From NCBI GenBank assembly GCA_903863885.1, contig CAIPEB010000395.1, positions 1-64,000 on the forward strand: a stretch of 64,000 bases of DNA, given 5' to 3'. This DNA is from an uncultured Planctomycetaceae bacterium. GTDB lineage: Bacteria; Planctomycetota; Planctomycetia; Pirellulales; Pirellulaceae. Every line of letters starts with the position of its first letter. The stretch's first letter is position 1. The position numbers and the translations under genes were made by a program. Below, one piece after another: positions 1 to 8,210 of the stretch. The notes beneath the pieces are model-generated. The model was not told the origin of the DNA, did not search any database, and worked only from the letters and a program-made list of their open reading frames with translations.

Positions 1-163
1 CCTGGTGCTGCTGCAGACGCTGCCGCAGGTCGGCATCCTGGGCCAGCCGCCGTTCGATCTCGCGACTCAACTCGGCCGACAATTCGCCGTCGAGATATGC
101 GACAAGATCATCGTCGGATGTGGGTTCGGGAAGTCCTTCTGATCTGGTCAAGTCATGAGTCAT
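1..163 (-). CDS. Anti-sigma-factor-like protein, N-terminal part (cut by window edge)
   Basis: Reading the minus strand from an ATG at 163 gives about 54 residues that run off the window. They start MTHDLTRSEGLPEP and continue with DDDLVAYLDGELS and a charged helix rich in Arg, Glu and Gln. The phrase LVAYLDGEL followed by a helix is typical of the first segment of planctomycete anti-sigma or zinc-finger-like regulators encoded behind ECF sigma genes. No Cys/His zinc motif is visible in the part present. The start lies inside the last codons of the ECF sigma gene (11-bp overlap), so the two are probably translationally coupled. Expected role: a membrane or cytoplasmic regulator that sequesters the sigma factor. 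The family call rests on position and this short segment only. Confidence 0.6.
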   Translation of the reverse strand, partial: MTHDLTRSEGLPEPTSDDDLVAYLDGELSAELSREIERRLAQDADLRQRLQQHQ

Positions 164-809
164 TGTCGAGCCCTCCCGAGGGCCTCAAACCGTCCTCGAT
201 GTACGGCTCCAAGAGCACTCGCAAATTGTCCCGCGCCCGCGACAACAGCGATTTGGTGGCCTGAATGGTCAGGCCCATCGATTCCGCGATTTCCGCGTAA
301 CTCATTCCCTCGAATTTCGACAGGAGCAGCGCCATTCGCTGCCGCTCGTTCAGCGATGTGACGGCCTGCCGCACGATCTCCGCGCGTTCCACTTTGTCCA
401 GACGACGGGCCGGCATGGCACCGCTCGCGGCCACCGCCAACTGCTCCAGCGGAATGCCGGCGGAGCCGTCTCCCGGAGAATTCGACGCGTGAACCTCGCG
501 ACGCCGGGATTGCGACCGATTTGCGTTGCTGGCGACATTGTTGGCGATGGTGAACAGCCAGGTCGCGAACTTGGCATCGGGACGATATCGCTTGCGGGCC
601 CGGTAGACCCGCAGGAAAACCTCCTGCGCCAGGTCCTCGGCCTGATCGCGAACCGCGACGAGGTGCTGCATGATCGAGACCAGCCGAGTCTGGTATCGCA
701 GCACCAGTTCCTCGAATGCGGCCGCATCGTCATCGCGCACGCGCAGCATCAGCCGTACGTCTGGATCGAACAGCTCGTAGTTGTGCAGGGATGACTCGCT
801 AACCGACAC
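153..809 (-). CDS. ECF-type RNA polymerase sigma factor
   Basis: A 218-residue sigma-70-family factor of the extracytoplasmic-function type. Residues about 30-95 form region 2, with the signatures DQAEDLAQEVFLRVYRA and FATWLFTIANNVA. Residues about 145-200 form region 4, with LNERQRMALLLSKFEGMSY and a helix-turn-helix ending in LTIQATKSLLSRARDNLR. Regions 1 and 3 are absent, as expected for this class, and length is normal. The start is a GTG at 809 with a GAGAG sequence about 9 nt upstream; the next ATG would cut into region 2. It overlaps a downstream anti-sigma-like gene, so the pair probably responds to an envelope or stress signal. The target regulon cannot be read from this window. Confidence 0.93.
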   Translation of the reverse strand: MSVSESSLHNYELFDPDVRLMLRVRDDDAAAFEELVLRYQTRLVSIMQHLVAVRDQAEDLAQEVFLRVYRARKRYRPDAKFATWLFTIANNVASNANRSQSRRREVHASNSPGDGSAGIPLEQLAVAASGAMPARRLDKVERAEIVRQAVTSLNERQRMALLLSKFEGMSYAEIAESMGLTIQATKSLLSRARDNLRVLLEPYIEDGLRPSGGLDNDS

Positions 810-980
810 CAGGATATCTCTCGCTCTGCTGCCCCCTTCGCCAATGCACTTTGAAGTCTAGATCATCTCTCCCGCGGCTTCCAGCCTGACCGTCGTTCCC
901 GGATCTTGAACCCCGCGAGTGAAGCGAAGTTTCTCCGTGAGTCGGTCTGACGCCGCATTCTGCCATAACTCGGGGGCCGG

Positions 981-2105
981 TCATGACGACTGCGACACAG
1001 CATCGGGTCCGGCGCTGCGGGGATCCGTGTCAGCCGGTCCACTGCCACCCGGGGCAGCACCGGCAGGGCCGCTTTCCGACATCTGCCTTCTGAGCTGGCC
1101 GCAAGCAGCCGAAATGTCCGACCCCTTGCGTTCGCGGAACTGGACGTTCACGCCGGCCTGTTCGAGTATCTCGCGGAATCGACCCTGGGCAGCTGGCGAT
1201 GGCGTTCGATACGGCAGTCCGGCCACCGGATTATAGGGTATGACGTTCAGCAGTGCCGCGCGGCCGCGAAGCAGAGCGGCCAGTTGGCGTGCGTGTTCGG
1301 GCTGGTCATTCACATCGGCCAGCAGCACATACTCGAACGTGAGGCGTCGGGATGAGACCTCGAAGTAGTGGTCCGCCGCCGAAAGCACCGCTTCCAGCCC
1401 GGTCTTCCGGTTGATGGGCACAAGCCGGTTGCGAAGCTCGTCGTTCGGCGCGTGCAGCGAAACGGCCAGATGAAAACGCGCATCGAGCTTCGCCAGACGG
1501 CGTATGGCGGCGGGCAGACCCACCGTCGAGATCGTGATGCGCCGCACGCCGACACCGAGCCCTTGAGAATGAGAGGCCCGCTCGAGCGCCGGCAGGAGTT
1601 CGTTCAGATTCGCCAGCGGCTCGCCCATTCCCATTACAACGATGTGGCTGATCCGCTCGTCGGCCGGCAACAGCCTCGCCAGCAGCAGCATCTGCTCGAG
1701 GATTTCGCCGCGAGTCAGATTGCGCTGGACTCCGTCCAGTCCGCTGGCGCAGAAAACGCATCCCATCGCGCACCCGACCTGAGTGCTGATGCAGACGGTG
1801 CGGCGGGCGTTATCTCGATCCCGCAACAGCACGCATTCAATGCGGCCTCCATCGGCCAGTTGCAGCACGAGCTTCCTGGTTCCGTCCGGTGCCTTGTGCA
1901 CTGCTGCGACCTGTGTCGTCCAGATCTGAAACTCGTCCTTCAGCGCAGCTCGCAGCGTCGCGGGCAGATCGCTCATGTCGTCAAACGAAACAGCGCGGCC
2001 CTGATACACCCAGCGTTCGATCTGGCGCGCGCGGAACTCGGCCTGCTCGTGCTCGACCAGCCACCTGCGCAATTCGTCCCGATCAAGTGTCAGCAAGTGT
2101 TTCAT
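981..2105 (-). CDS. rlmN: Dual-specificity 23S rRNA/tRNA adenine-C2 methyltransferase RlmN
   Basis: A radical-SAM enzyme that methylates C2 of A2503 in 23S rRNA and A37 in some tRNAs. The iron-sulfur motif is C112-x3-C116-x2-C119 (CAMGCVFC). The GEP motif is MGMGEPLAN near residue 160. The C-terminal methyl-carrying cysteine is C335 in GSDISAACGQLR. I chose the ATG at 2105 (MKHLLTLDRDEL) because it gives the usual family length and the upstream in-frame sequence is not protein-like. The last 35 residues are a Gly/Pro/Ala-rich tail not needed for catalysis. The start codon overlaps the stop of the upstream gene (ATGA), so the two are probably one operon. Confidence 0.96.
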   Translation of the reverse strand: MKHLLTLDRDELRRWLVEHEQAEFRARQIERWVYQGRAVSFDDMSDLPATLRAALKDEFQIWTTQVAAVHKAPDGTRKLVLQLADGGRIECVLLRDRDNARRTVCISTQVGCAMGCVFCASGLDGVQRNLTRGEILEQMLLLARLLPADERISHIVVMGMGEPLANLNELLPALERASHSQGLGVGVRRITISTVGLPAAIRRLAKLDARFHLAVSLHAPNDELRNRLVPINRKTGLEAVLSAADHYFEVSSRRLTFEYVLLADVNDQPEHARQLAALLRGRAALLNVIPYNPVAGLPYRTPSPAAQGRFREILEQAGVNVQFRERKGSDISAACGQLRRQMSESGPAGAAPGGSGPADTDPRSAGPDAVSQSS

Positions 2106-2560
2106 GCGTCGGGTGCCCGCCGCCGGGCGAGTTCGGCCCGGACAAGTGCTGCCAGCTTCCCGGACTTCAGCTCGCGCTCGAAAGCCGCAAAGTCCGGATA
2201 AACGAAGTGGCTGCAGAATCGCACCGCCCAGTTGTGCGAGAGCGGACTGATCGACACGACTACACCGCGGCCATGCTCGTGAGCTTCCCACATCTCGATC
2301 GCCGTCCCCATCGACGCCTGCGGAACAAACGCCACGACGACGTCCACTTCGCGGCACAGGCGATTGTGGCGGTAGAAGACGGCCCTCGCCTTGTCGTCCT
2401 CATAATCGAGCGAGTTGGCGTGGTCCGCCAGCGGATCGTAAATGTCCGCGTCGGGAAAGTGCTCGGCCAGCAGCGTTCGAAGCCGCGGACGATAATCCTG
2501 ATCATGCAACGAAGCGTCGGCGTGCGAGCCCTGCATGATGCCTGCAAGAAAAAATCGCAT
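2102..2560 (-). CDS. Nucleoside 2-deoxyribosyltransferase-like / TIR-like small protein
   Basis: A 152-residue soluble protein beginning MRFFLAGIMQGSH. An N-terminal strand-glycine start (FFLAGIMQGS), then DADIYDPLADH, then DVVVAFVPQASMGTAIEMWEAHEHG and GVVVSISPL, resemble the nucleoside 2-deoxyribosyltransferase fold. In that family an Asp binds substrate and a Glu in a conserved S/P-x-G-T/S-x-x-E pattern is the nucleophile. Here ASMGTAIEM supplies a candidate Glu. The real start is taken as the ATG at 2560; a longer open frame exists upstream but its residues look like antisense of the neighbouring peptidase. The stop overlaps the rlmN start, so the genes are co-transcribed. Substrate is unknown; a base-salvage or NAD-processing role is only a guess. 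Confidence 0.72.
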   Translation of the reverse strand: MRFFLAGIMQGSHADASLHDQDYRPRLRTLLAEHFPDADIYDPLADHANSLDYEDDKARAVFYRHNRLCREVDVVVAFVPQASMGTAIEMWEAHEHGRGVVVSISPLSHNWAVRFCSHFVYPDFAAFERELKSGKLAALVRAELARRRAPDA

Positions 2561-2864
2561 GAAAAACACCTGAGACAGAGCGGCACATCGTACGGTTGCA
2601 CCGCAGCGAACCCATTCCGCACGGCCATCACGAGCGACGCGACGCATCGGCCTGCCGCACCTGTCCCCATTCTGCCGACTCGAGAGCGAATTGGCCAGCG
2701 GCGACTCGAAGGCCGCCTTACAGCGAGCCCCGAAAGCAGCCGAAAAGACAGCCGAGAAAACCGGCCCCGAAAGCAGTCCCCGAAAGGCCAGGGCGACACG
2801 TATCGGGTTGCGGACTATGATGGCGGGAAGTCGGTCCCAAAATGCAACCTGACGGTCGTGCGAC
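2561..2864. other. Intergenic region between divergent genes, no gene seen
   Basis: About 300 bp between the start of the deoxyribosyltransferase-like gene (minus) and the M20 peptidase gene (plus). It must hold both promoters, but I see no clear -35/-10 pair or hairpin. Open frames through it look like shadows and lack ribosome-binding sites. Confidence 0.5.
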
Positions 2865-4100
2865 ATGAAAGTGAAGCGATCCTCGTCCGCCCGGAAATCC
2901 CCGCCGCGGGGCGGCAGCTCCCGCGCCGTGGATTTTGTGATGCAGATGATGGCCATTCCGGGCGGCAGCGGTCGGGAACGCCAGGTCGCGTCGTTTGTTA
3001 TGGACCAGCTCGAGCGGGCTGGACTTCCGCGCGACCAGTTCCGCATGGATTCCGCTCACCGCAAATCGCCTCTGGGCGGAGAGTGCGGCAACCTCATCCT
3101 GAAGCTGCGCGGCACCCAGCGAGGGCCTCGCCGCTTGCTTTCGGCGCACCTCGATACGGTGCCCCTGTGTGTCAACACCCGTCCCGACCGCCGCGGCCGA
3201 ATCGTGCGTTCGGGCAACCCCGAAAAAGGACTGGGCGCCGATGACCGCGCGGGATGCGCCGTGTTGCTCAACACGGCGTTCGAAATCATCCGCCGCGGAC
3301 TGCCCCACCCGCCGCTGACTTTCTGCTGGTTCGTGCAGGAAGAAGTGGGCCTGATGGGCTCGCGCCATCTCACCACATCCATGCTCGGCAAGCCGGCCGT
3401 CGGATTCAATTTCGACGGAGGCTCCGCCGCCAAACTGACCATCGGTGCAACCGGCGGCTATCGCATGACCGTGGAAATCCAGGGCCTGGCCAGCCATGCG
3501 GGCGGCGCGCCCGAGCAGGGCGTCAGCGCGATCGCGATCGCGGCGCTGGCCATTGCCGACCTCCACCGGTCGGGCTGGCACGGCGACATCCAGCGTGACG
3601 GACTGCACGGAACAAGCAACGTCGGTGTGATCTCCGGCGGCGCAGCAACGAACGTCGTCGCCGATCGGGTCACGGTTCGGGTCGAAGCTCGCAGCCACGA
3701 TTCGGCGTTCCGACAGCGGATCGTCGCGGAAATCGAAGAGAGCTTCCGGAACGCCGCAAAATCCGTCACGAATGTCATGGGGCAGTGCGGCAGCGTGGCG
3801 ATTGACGGGCGGCTGGATTACGAGTCGTTTCTGCTCCCACGCAACGAACCGGCCGTTGAAATGGCCGATGCGGCCGTTCGCTCGATCGGTCGCCAGCCGG
3901 AACGGACTGTCACCAACGGCGGACTCGACGCCAACTGGCTTTTCCGTCACGGCATCCCCACCGTGTCGCTGGGCTGCGGCCAGAAGGACCAGCACATGCG
4001 CAGCGAAACACTGGATCTGGACGAATTCGAAGACGCCTGCCGAGTCGCTCTGCATCTGGCCACATCAGGGAACCTACATGACGCACCCACGCGAGAATGA
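2865..4100 (+). CDS. M20 family metallopeptidase (PepT/ArgE/DapE-like)
   Basis: A 411-residue two-zinc aminoacylase or peptidase. The motif HLDTVP (near residue 96) supplies the first zinc ligand and the neighbouring Asp. GADDRAG (about 125) supplies the bridging Asp. QEEVGLMGS (about 164) supplies the general-base Glu and next ligand. The lid/dimerisation segment carries GLASHAGGAPEQG, with the His expected in M20 dimerisation domains. The C-terminal ligand is in QKDQHMRSE. The pattern is closest to PepT-like tripeptidases and related M20 proteins, but substrate cannot be fixed. The first 20 residues are basic and Ser/Pro-rich with no signal peptide, so it is probably cytoplasmic. It overlaps the next gene by 23 bp. 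Confidence 0.9.
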   Translation: MKVKRSSSARKSPPRGGSSRAVDFVMQMMAIPGGSGRERQVASFVMDQLERAGLPRDQFRMDSAHRKSPLGGECGNLILKLRGTQRGPRRLLSAHLDTVPLCVNTRPDRRGRIVRSGNPEKGLGADDRAGCAVLLNTAFEIIRRGLPHPPLTFCWFVQEEVGLMGSRHLTTSMLGKPAVGFNFDGGSAAKLTIGATGGYRMTVEIQGLASHAGGAPEQGVSAIAIAALAIADLHRSGWHGDIQRDGLHGTSNVGVISGGAATNVVADRVTVRVEARSHDSAFRQRIVAEIEESFRNAAKSVTNVMGQCGSVAIDGRLDYESFLLPRNEPAVEMADAAVRSIGRQPERTVTNGGLDANWLFRHGIPTVSLGCGQKDQHMRSETLDLDEFEDACRVALHLATSGNLHDAPTRE

Positions 4101-4434
4101 CCGCGACGATCTCGACCGGGAGGTGTGTCTGTGCTTCCACGTCACGCTGCGGAAACTGAAGCAGCATCTGCGAGTCGCCAAACCGCAATTCGCTTCTCAA
4201 CTCAGTGAGTGCTTCGGTGCGGGCACGGGGTGCGGATGGTGCCGCCCCTTCCTGCGCAAGTTGCACGAGGCTGGATCCGCGCCGCCCGCCTCACCCATCC
4301 TGCCCGATGCTGCCAGCTATCAGTCGGCACGCGGCGAATACCTGGCGCGAACTGCACAAAACAGGGTAGATGCCGATTCCGGTTCAGGTCGCCAACCGAG
4401 CGCGGATGACGCGGACGCAGGTTCCGCGCAGTAG
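4078..4434 (+). CDS. BFD-like [2Fe-2S]-binding protein
   Basis: A 118-residue protein starting MTHPRENDRDD. It holds a bacterioferritin-associated-ferredoxin-type [2Fe-2S] domain: C-x-C in EVCLCFHVT near residue 27 and C-x2-C in GTGCGWCRPFLRKLH near residue 64. Such domains bind one [2Fe-2S] cluster and act in electron transfer or iron release. The C-terminal 45 residues are low in structure (SGSGRQPSADDADAG). The ATG lies 23 bp before the stop of the M20 peptidase, so the two are translationally coupled. Why a peptidase and an iron-sulfur protein are coupled is unclear. No bacterioferritin gene is nearby. Confidence 0.85.
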   Translation: MTHPRENDRDDLDREVCLCFHVTLRKLKQHLRVAKPQFASQLSECFGAGTGCGWCRPFLRKLHEAGSAPPASPILPDAASYQSARGEYLARTAQNRVDADSGSGRQPSADDADAGSAQ

Positions 4435-4715
4435 TTGTCGCCAGCTTGCCTCCCGCGCGTTACTCGCTCGACCGGCGTCAGACTCCCAAATCGCCTCGTT
4501 CTATTTTCCCTATTCCGCCGCGTTCGCCCCGTAAGCCGAGATCGCCGCAGCGGCGTGGCGACGCTTTGCCGTGTTGGTCACATTCTTCTATTGCTGCAAC
4601 GGGCCGCTTTGACTACAAGCCCCGCTTGTCTCTTCCGCGCGGTGCGTCCGGAACCGCACCGCGCTGTCTTGTCTTTTGTTCGTCGAACGCACGCAGGCAT
4701 GGAAAGGAAACAGAC

Positions 4716-5051
4716 ATGTTTGCGCCGCTGAGAAGTCGTCGCGGCTTTCTGATGAGCTGCGCTGCCGCTGTTTGGTTGCTCGTGAAGCGTGTTTCGGCCG
4801 AAGATACGCCGGGCGCACAGATCGCGGACTTGAAGGACCAGTTGGAAAAAGGTCTGCGGGCCCGCCGGCCTGAAGAATTCGCATTTATCGCCCGCGTGCT
4901 GCAGATGGTCGACGAAGGGACGCTGCCATTGGAACTGGTCAAGGGCACGTTTCAGTGGGCGCGGAAGAAGGCGGATCTCAAGAAGTATCCGTTCCCTTAC
5001 TTTGAACAGGCGCTGCGGATTCGTGCGAAACGCATCGGCATCGTGATCTGA
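4716..5051 (+). CDS. Small exported protein of unknown function
   Basis: A 111-residue protein that I do not recognise as a named family. The N-terminus LRSRRGFLMSCAAAVWLL is a twin-arginine-like signal: RR, then a hydrophobic stretch ending near ASA-like residues before EDTPG. The mature part of about 80 residues is helical and charged (QIADLKDQLEKGLRARRPEEF, with WARKKADLKKYPFPYFEQAL). The start is the ATG at 4716, preceded by GGAAAGGAAA at a good distance. Short secreted helical proteins like this recur in planctomycete genomes, but I cannot assign a role. It is convergent with dihydroorotase. Confidence 0.7.
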   Translation: MFAPLRSRRGFLMSCAAAVWLLVKRVSAEDTPGAQIADLKDQLEKGLRARRPEEFAFIARVLQMVDEGTLPLELVKGTFQWARKKADLKKYPFPYFEQALRIRAKRIGIVI

Positions 5052-5106
5052 ACGAGCCGGAATTCGCCTGAAGTCTCTCGTCCCGAAAATCTCTCGTCCT
5101 GCGCGG

Positions 5107-6429
5107 CTATTGCCAGTAACCGCCGCGTGAATGGTCGTAGGTCGCCTCACTTCCTTGACGCGACTCGTCGAATCGCCCGTCGCGATAGACTTCGTGTCCC
5201 ATTACCCACGTGCGCACCGGCCATCCGGTCAGTTTTGTGCCGTGCCAGGGACTCCAGCCGCACCGAGTTTCCTGCAGTTCGTTGCGGATTTCGGCCGTCT
5301 TGTGCATGTCGACAAGTACGAGGTCCGCATCGTAGCCGCGGGCGATTCGTCCTTTGTTGACGATATCCCACACCCGTGCCGGTCCGTCGCACATCCAGGA
5401 TGCAATCTGGTCGAGCGAACATCGCCCTCGACTGGCCTGATCGAGCATGAGCGGCAGAAAGTTCTCGACGGCGGGCAGGCCGGACGGTGACTGGGGATAC
5501 GGCCGCTGCTTTTCCTCCAGCGTGTGCGGCGCATGATCGGTCGCCAGGATCTGGATGCGTCCGTCGAGCAACGCCTGCCAGAGTTCCTCGGTATCGGCTT
5601 TGGTCTTCAACGACGGGTTCATCTGGACGAGCGTGCCGAGCCGCTCGTAGTCTCCGACGTCAAACAGAAGATGATGCGGACAGACCTCGGCCGTGATCAA
5701 TCCGCCGTGGTCTGCAACGAGGTTCGCTTCTTCTCCAGTGGAAACGTGCAACAGATGAAACCGGTGCCGATGGCGCCGGGCCAGGTCGAGCGCGCGGCGA
5801 GTCGAGCGGATGGCCGCTTCGTGGTCTCGTATCCGCGAGTGGTCGGCCACGTCGCGGCTCTCGGCGAATTTTGCCGCATTGTTCCTGACGGTCGCTTCGT
5901 CCTCGCAGTGGGCACAAATCGGCAGCGTGGTTTCGCCAAAGATCCGCTCCAGCGCATCCTGGTCGTCCACGAGAAGATCCCCGGTGCTCGATCCCATGAA
6001 GATCTTGATGCCGGGAGTCCGTCGAGCGGCCCGCAGTTCGTCGAGGTTGTTCGGAGTAGCTCCGACATAGAAGCCGTAATTGACCAGCGATTTCCCGGAG
6101 GCCAATTGCAGTTTCTGATCGAGCAACTCGCAGGTGGTGGTGGCGGGCCGCGTATTGGGCATTTCGAGAAACGTGGTCACGCCCCCCTTGGCACAGGCGC
6201 GGGAAGCCGTCCGCAGGTCTTCCTTGTGGGTGAGTCCCGGATCGCGAAAGTGAACCTGGTCGTCAATAACTCCGGGCAGAAGGTACAGGCCGGTTGCATC
6301 GACCGTTTCGTCGGCCTGCGTCTGGATCGCCGGATCGATATCCGCGATCGTGCGGCCGTCGATCAGCACAGAGACCCGCCGGCAGCCTTCCGGAAGCACG
6401 ACGGTGGCATTGCGAATTACGGTCTTCAT
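5107..6429 (-). CDS. pyrC: Dihydroorotase (amidohydrolase type, PyrC)
   Basis: A 440-residue enzyme converting carbamoyl-aspartate to dihydroorotate, the third step of pyrimidine synthesis. Motifs: [20 protein letters not shown] near residues 54-71; [15 protein letters not shown], near the bridging residue region; [17 protein letters not shown]; and LATDHAPHT with the catalytic Asp. The usual HxH metal pair reads Q58-V-H60, so the first ligand is Gln. From memory this QVH form occurs in a Bacteroidetes-like branch of true dihydroorotases, so I still call it PyrC. The ATG at 6429 ([15 protein letters not shown]) gives the family length. No other pyrimidine gene is adjacent. Confidence 0.92.
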   Translation of the reverse strand: MKTVIRNATVVLPEGCRRVSVLIDGRTIADIDPAIQTQADETVDATGLYLLPGVIDDQVHFRDPGLTHKEDLRTASRACAKGGVTTFLEMPNTRPATTTCELLDQKLQLASGKSLVNYGFYVGATPNNLDELRAARRTPGIKIFMGSSTGDLLVDDQDALERIFGETTLPICAHCEDEATVRNNAAKFAESRDVADHSRIRDHEAAIRSTRRALDLARRHRHRFHLLHVSTGEEANLVADHGGLITAEVCPHHLLFDVGDYERLGTLVQMNPSLKTKADTEELWQALLDGRIQILATDHAPHTLEEKQRPYPQSPSGLPAVENFLPLMLDQASRGRCSLDQIASWMCDGPARVWDIVNKGRIARGYDADLVLVDMHKTAEIRNELQETRCGWSPWHGTKLTGWPVRTWVMGHEVYRDGRFDESRQGSEATYDHSRGGYWQ

Positions 6430-6742
6430 GGCTGACACCCGAGTGGCATTCAAGTCGCGGATTTGAAGCGACGCCCGATCGTCGGGACGTCCACGCTCAT
6501 GTTCGCCAACGTATCGCAGCCCGTCAATCGCGGAGTCTGGAGTCTGGAGTCTGGAGGCAGGAGTCTGGAGTCTGGAGGTGCGATACTCCACGCCGGCATC
6601 TGGCATCCGGCATCCGGCATCCCGACGGCCTGTTTTCAACCGAGTCAACTCGCTCTTAGAATGCCGTTGGCAATTCGGGCCGCGTGCAATCTGCCGCGGC
6701 ACAGTTCATGGTGGTACGGCAATCAGGCTGGCGAGGTGCAAC
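6430..6742. other. Intergenic region carrying composite repeat copy A
   Basis: Divergent spacer of about 310 bp between pyrC (minus) and the CE15-like gene (plus). It contains the repeat element at 6532-6624 and probably both promoters; none is clearly recognisable. Confidence 0.6.
6532..6624 (-). repeat. Composite dispersed intergenic repeat, copy A
   Basis: Seven-base GGAGTCT units repeat at 6532-6578, interrupted once by GGCAG. They are followed at 6593-6624 by units of GGCATC(C/T). Read on the minus strand this is the same order as copies B, C, E and F: GATGCCG units first, then GACTCCA units. Confidence 0.8.
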
Positions 6743-8080
6743 ATGCTGACGAAACAACCACGTTTTTTCGTGCTTGGTTTGGTTGCGATCGGTTCTTTTG
6801 CCATGGCGGCAGGGGTGGTGCTGACAGGTTTTTCGGCTGGGGCCGCCGAGGAATTCAACTATGACGAGGCGAAGGTCGGGCAGTTCACCTTGCCCGACCC
6901 GCTGGTCATGAACAATGGCGAGAAGGTGACGACGCCCGAACAGTGGAAGGAAAAACGCCGTGGGGAGATTCTCGAACTGTTCCGCACGCACATGTTCGGA
7001 CGCAGTCCGGCCGCGCCGCGCGATCTGTCCTTTCAAGTGACGTCCGTGGACAAGCACGCGCTGGATGGCAAGGCAATCCGCAAGGAAATCTCTATCTGGT
7101 TTACGGCCGACAAGAAGGGGCCGCGGATGGATCTGCTGGTTTATCTGCCGGCCGACGCCAAAGGGCCGGTGCCCATGTTTGTCGGGTTGAATTTCAACGG
7201 GAATCATGCGATCAGCAAGGACCCGGGCATTACGCTTTCGCAGTCCTGGATGTCGAACGATCGGGAGGGGGTCAAGGACAATCGGGCGACCGAGAAAAGT
7301 CGCGGGTCGGAAGCCAGTCGCTGGGCGGTGGAAATGATCCTCTCCCGCGGGTACGGGCTGGCCACCGCGTATTACGGCGACATCGACCCCGATTTCGACG
7401 ACGGTTTCAAGAACGGCGTGCAGCCGCTCTTCTACCGCGAAGGCCAAACAAGACCGGCCGCCGACGAATGGGGTTCGATTGCGGCGTGGGCCTGGGGACT
7501 GAGTCGTGCAATGGACTATTTCCAGACCGATGCGGACATCGACGCGAAGCACGTGGCCGTGATGGGCCACTCGCGACTGGGCAAGACCGCATTGTGGGCC
7601 GGTGCGGAGGACGAGCGGTTCGGCATCGTGATATCGAATGATTCCGGTTGCGGCGGGGCCGCACTGAGCCGACGCATTTTCGGAGAAACCGTAAACCGGA
7701 TCAACAACTCCTTCCCGCATTGGTTCTGTGCCAACTTCCGCAAGTACAACAACAACGAGAATGCGTTGCCGATGGACCAGCACGAATTGATCGCGCTTGC
7801 GGCGCCTCGGCCGGTTTATGTCGCCAGCGCCGAAGACGATACCTGGGCTGATCCTCGCGGCGAGTTTCTTTCCGCAAAATATGCGGATCCGGTCTATCGG
7901 TTGCTGGGAACCAGCGGACTGGGGGCCGACGATATGCCGGCCGTGGGACAGCCGATTATGAACACCATCGGTTACCACATTCGAAAGGGCAAGCACGACG
8001 TCACGGACTACGACTGGAAGTGCTACCTCGACTTCGCCGACAAGCACTGGGGAAAGCCCGGGACAAAACCCGCGAATTGA
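6743..8080 (+). CDS. CE15-like glucuronoyl esterase / alpha-beta hydrolase, secreted
   Basis: A 445-residue secreted alpha/beta-hydrolase. A signal peptide occupies about residues 1-34 ([18 protein letters not shown], then AGAAEE). The nucleophile elbow is GHSRLGK with Ser277; the CE15 family uses G-C/H-S-R-x-G-K with the Arg in the oxyanion hole. Before it comes [17 protein letters not shown], typical of CE15. After it comes [16 protein letters not shown] with a candidate acid, and a late His lies in [18 protein letters not shown]15 enzymes cleave the ester between glucuronic acid on xylan and lignin; bacterial members are broader. The ATG at 6743 has GAGGTG upstream. It stands alone, without other carbohydrate genes next to it, so the substrate is uncertain. 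Confidence 0.87.
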   Translation: MLTKQPRFFVLGLVAIGSFAMAAGVVLTGFSAGAAEEFNYDEAKVGQFTLPDPLVMNNGEKVTTPEQWKEKRRGEILELFRTHMFGRSPAAPRDLSFQVTSVDKHALDGKAIRKEISIWFTADKKGPRMDLLVYLPADAKGPVPMFVGLNFNGNHAISKDPGITLSQSWMSNDREGVKDNRATEKSRGSEASRWAVEMILSRGYGLATAYYGDIDPDFDDGFKNGVQPLFYREGQTRPAADEWGSIAAWAWGLSRAMDYFQTDADIDAKHVAVMGHSRLGKTALWAGAEDERFGIVISNDSGCGGAALSRRIFGETVNRINNSFPHWFCANFRKYNNNENALPMDQHELIALAAPRPVYVASAEDDTWADPRGEFLSAKYADPVYRLLGTSGLGADDMPAVGQPIMNTIGYHIRKGKHDVTDYDWKCYLDFADKHWGKPGTKPAN

Positions 8081-8146
8081 TGCGGATTGATGGGCGGGTT
8101 CGGGTTGCCCGTCCGTTGCGATTCGTCGCAGCAACAGCAGGCCTGC

Positions 8147-8210
8147 AGATGCTGGTAGGCTGCAGGGGCGGAGCTGGATGGGTGTTGGTTTCCTCCGGAC
8201 TCCGGACTTA
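8147..8210 (+). repeat. Composite dispersed intergenic repeat, copy B (degenerate)
   Basis: Contains GATGCTGGTAGGC, then GGATGGGTGTTGGTTTCC, then two CTCCGGA units. Same block order as copies C, E and F but shorter and diverged. It lies between two convergent genes and ends at the stop codon of the thioredoxin/trypsin-like gene. Confidence 0.6.

Noticed and set aside
2718-4055. 445-residue minus-strand open frame opposite the M20 peptidase
   Set aside because: The peptidase has all zinc and catalytic motifs on the plus strand; the antisense frame is a shadow.
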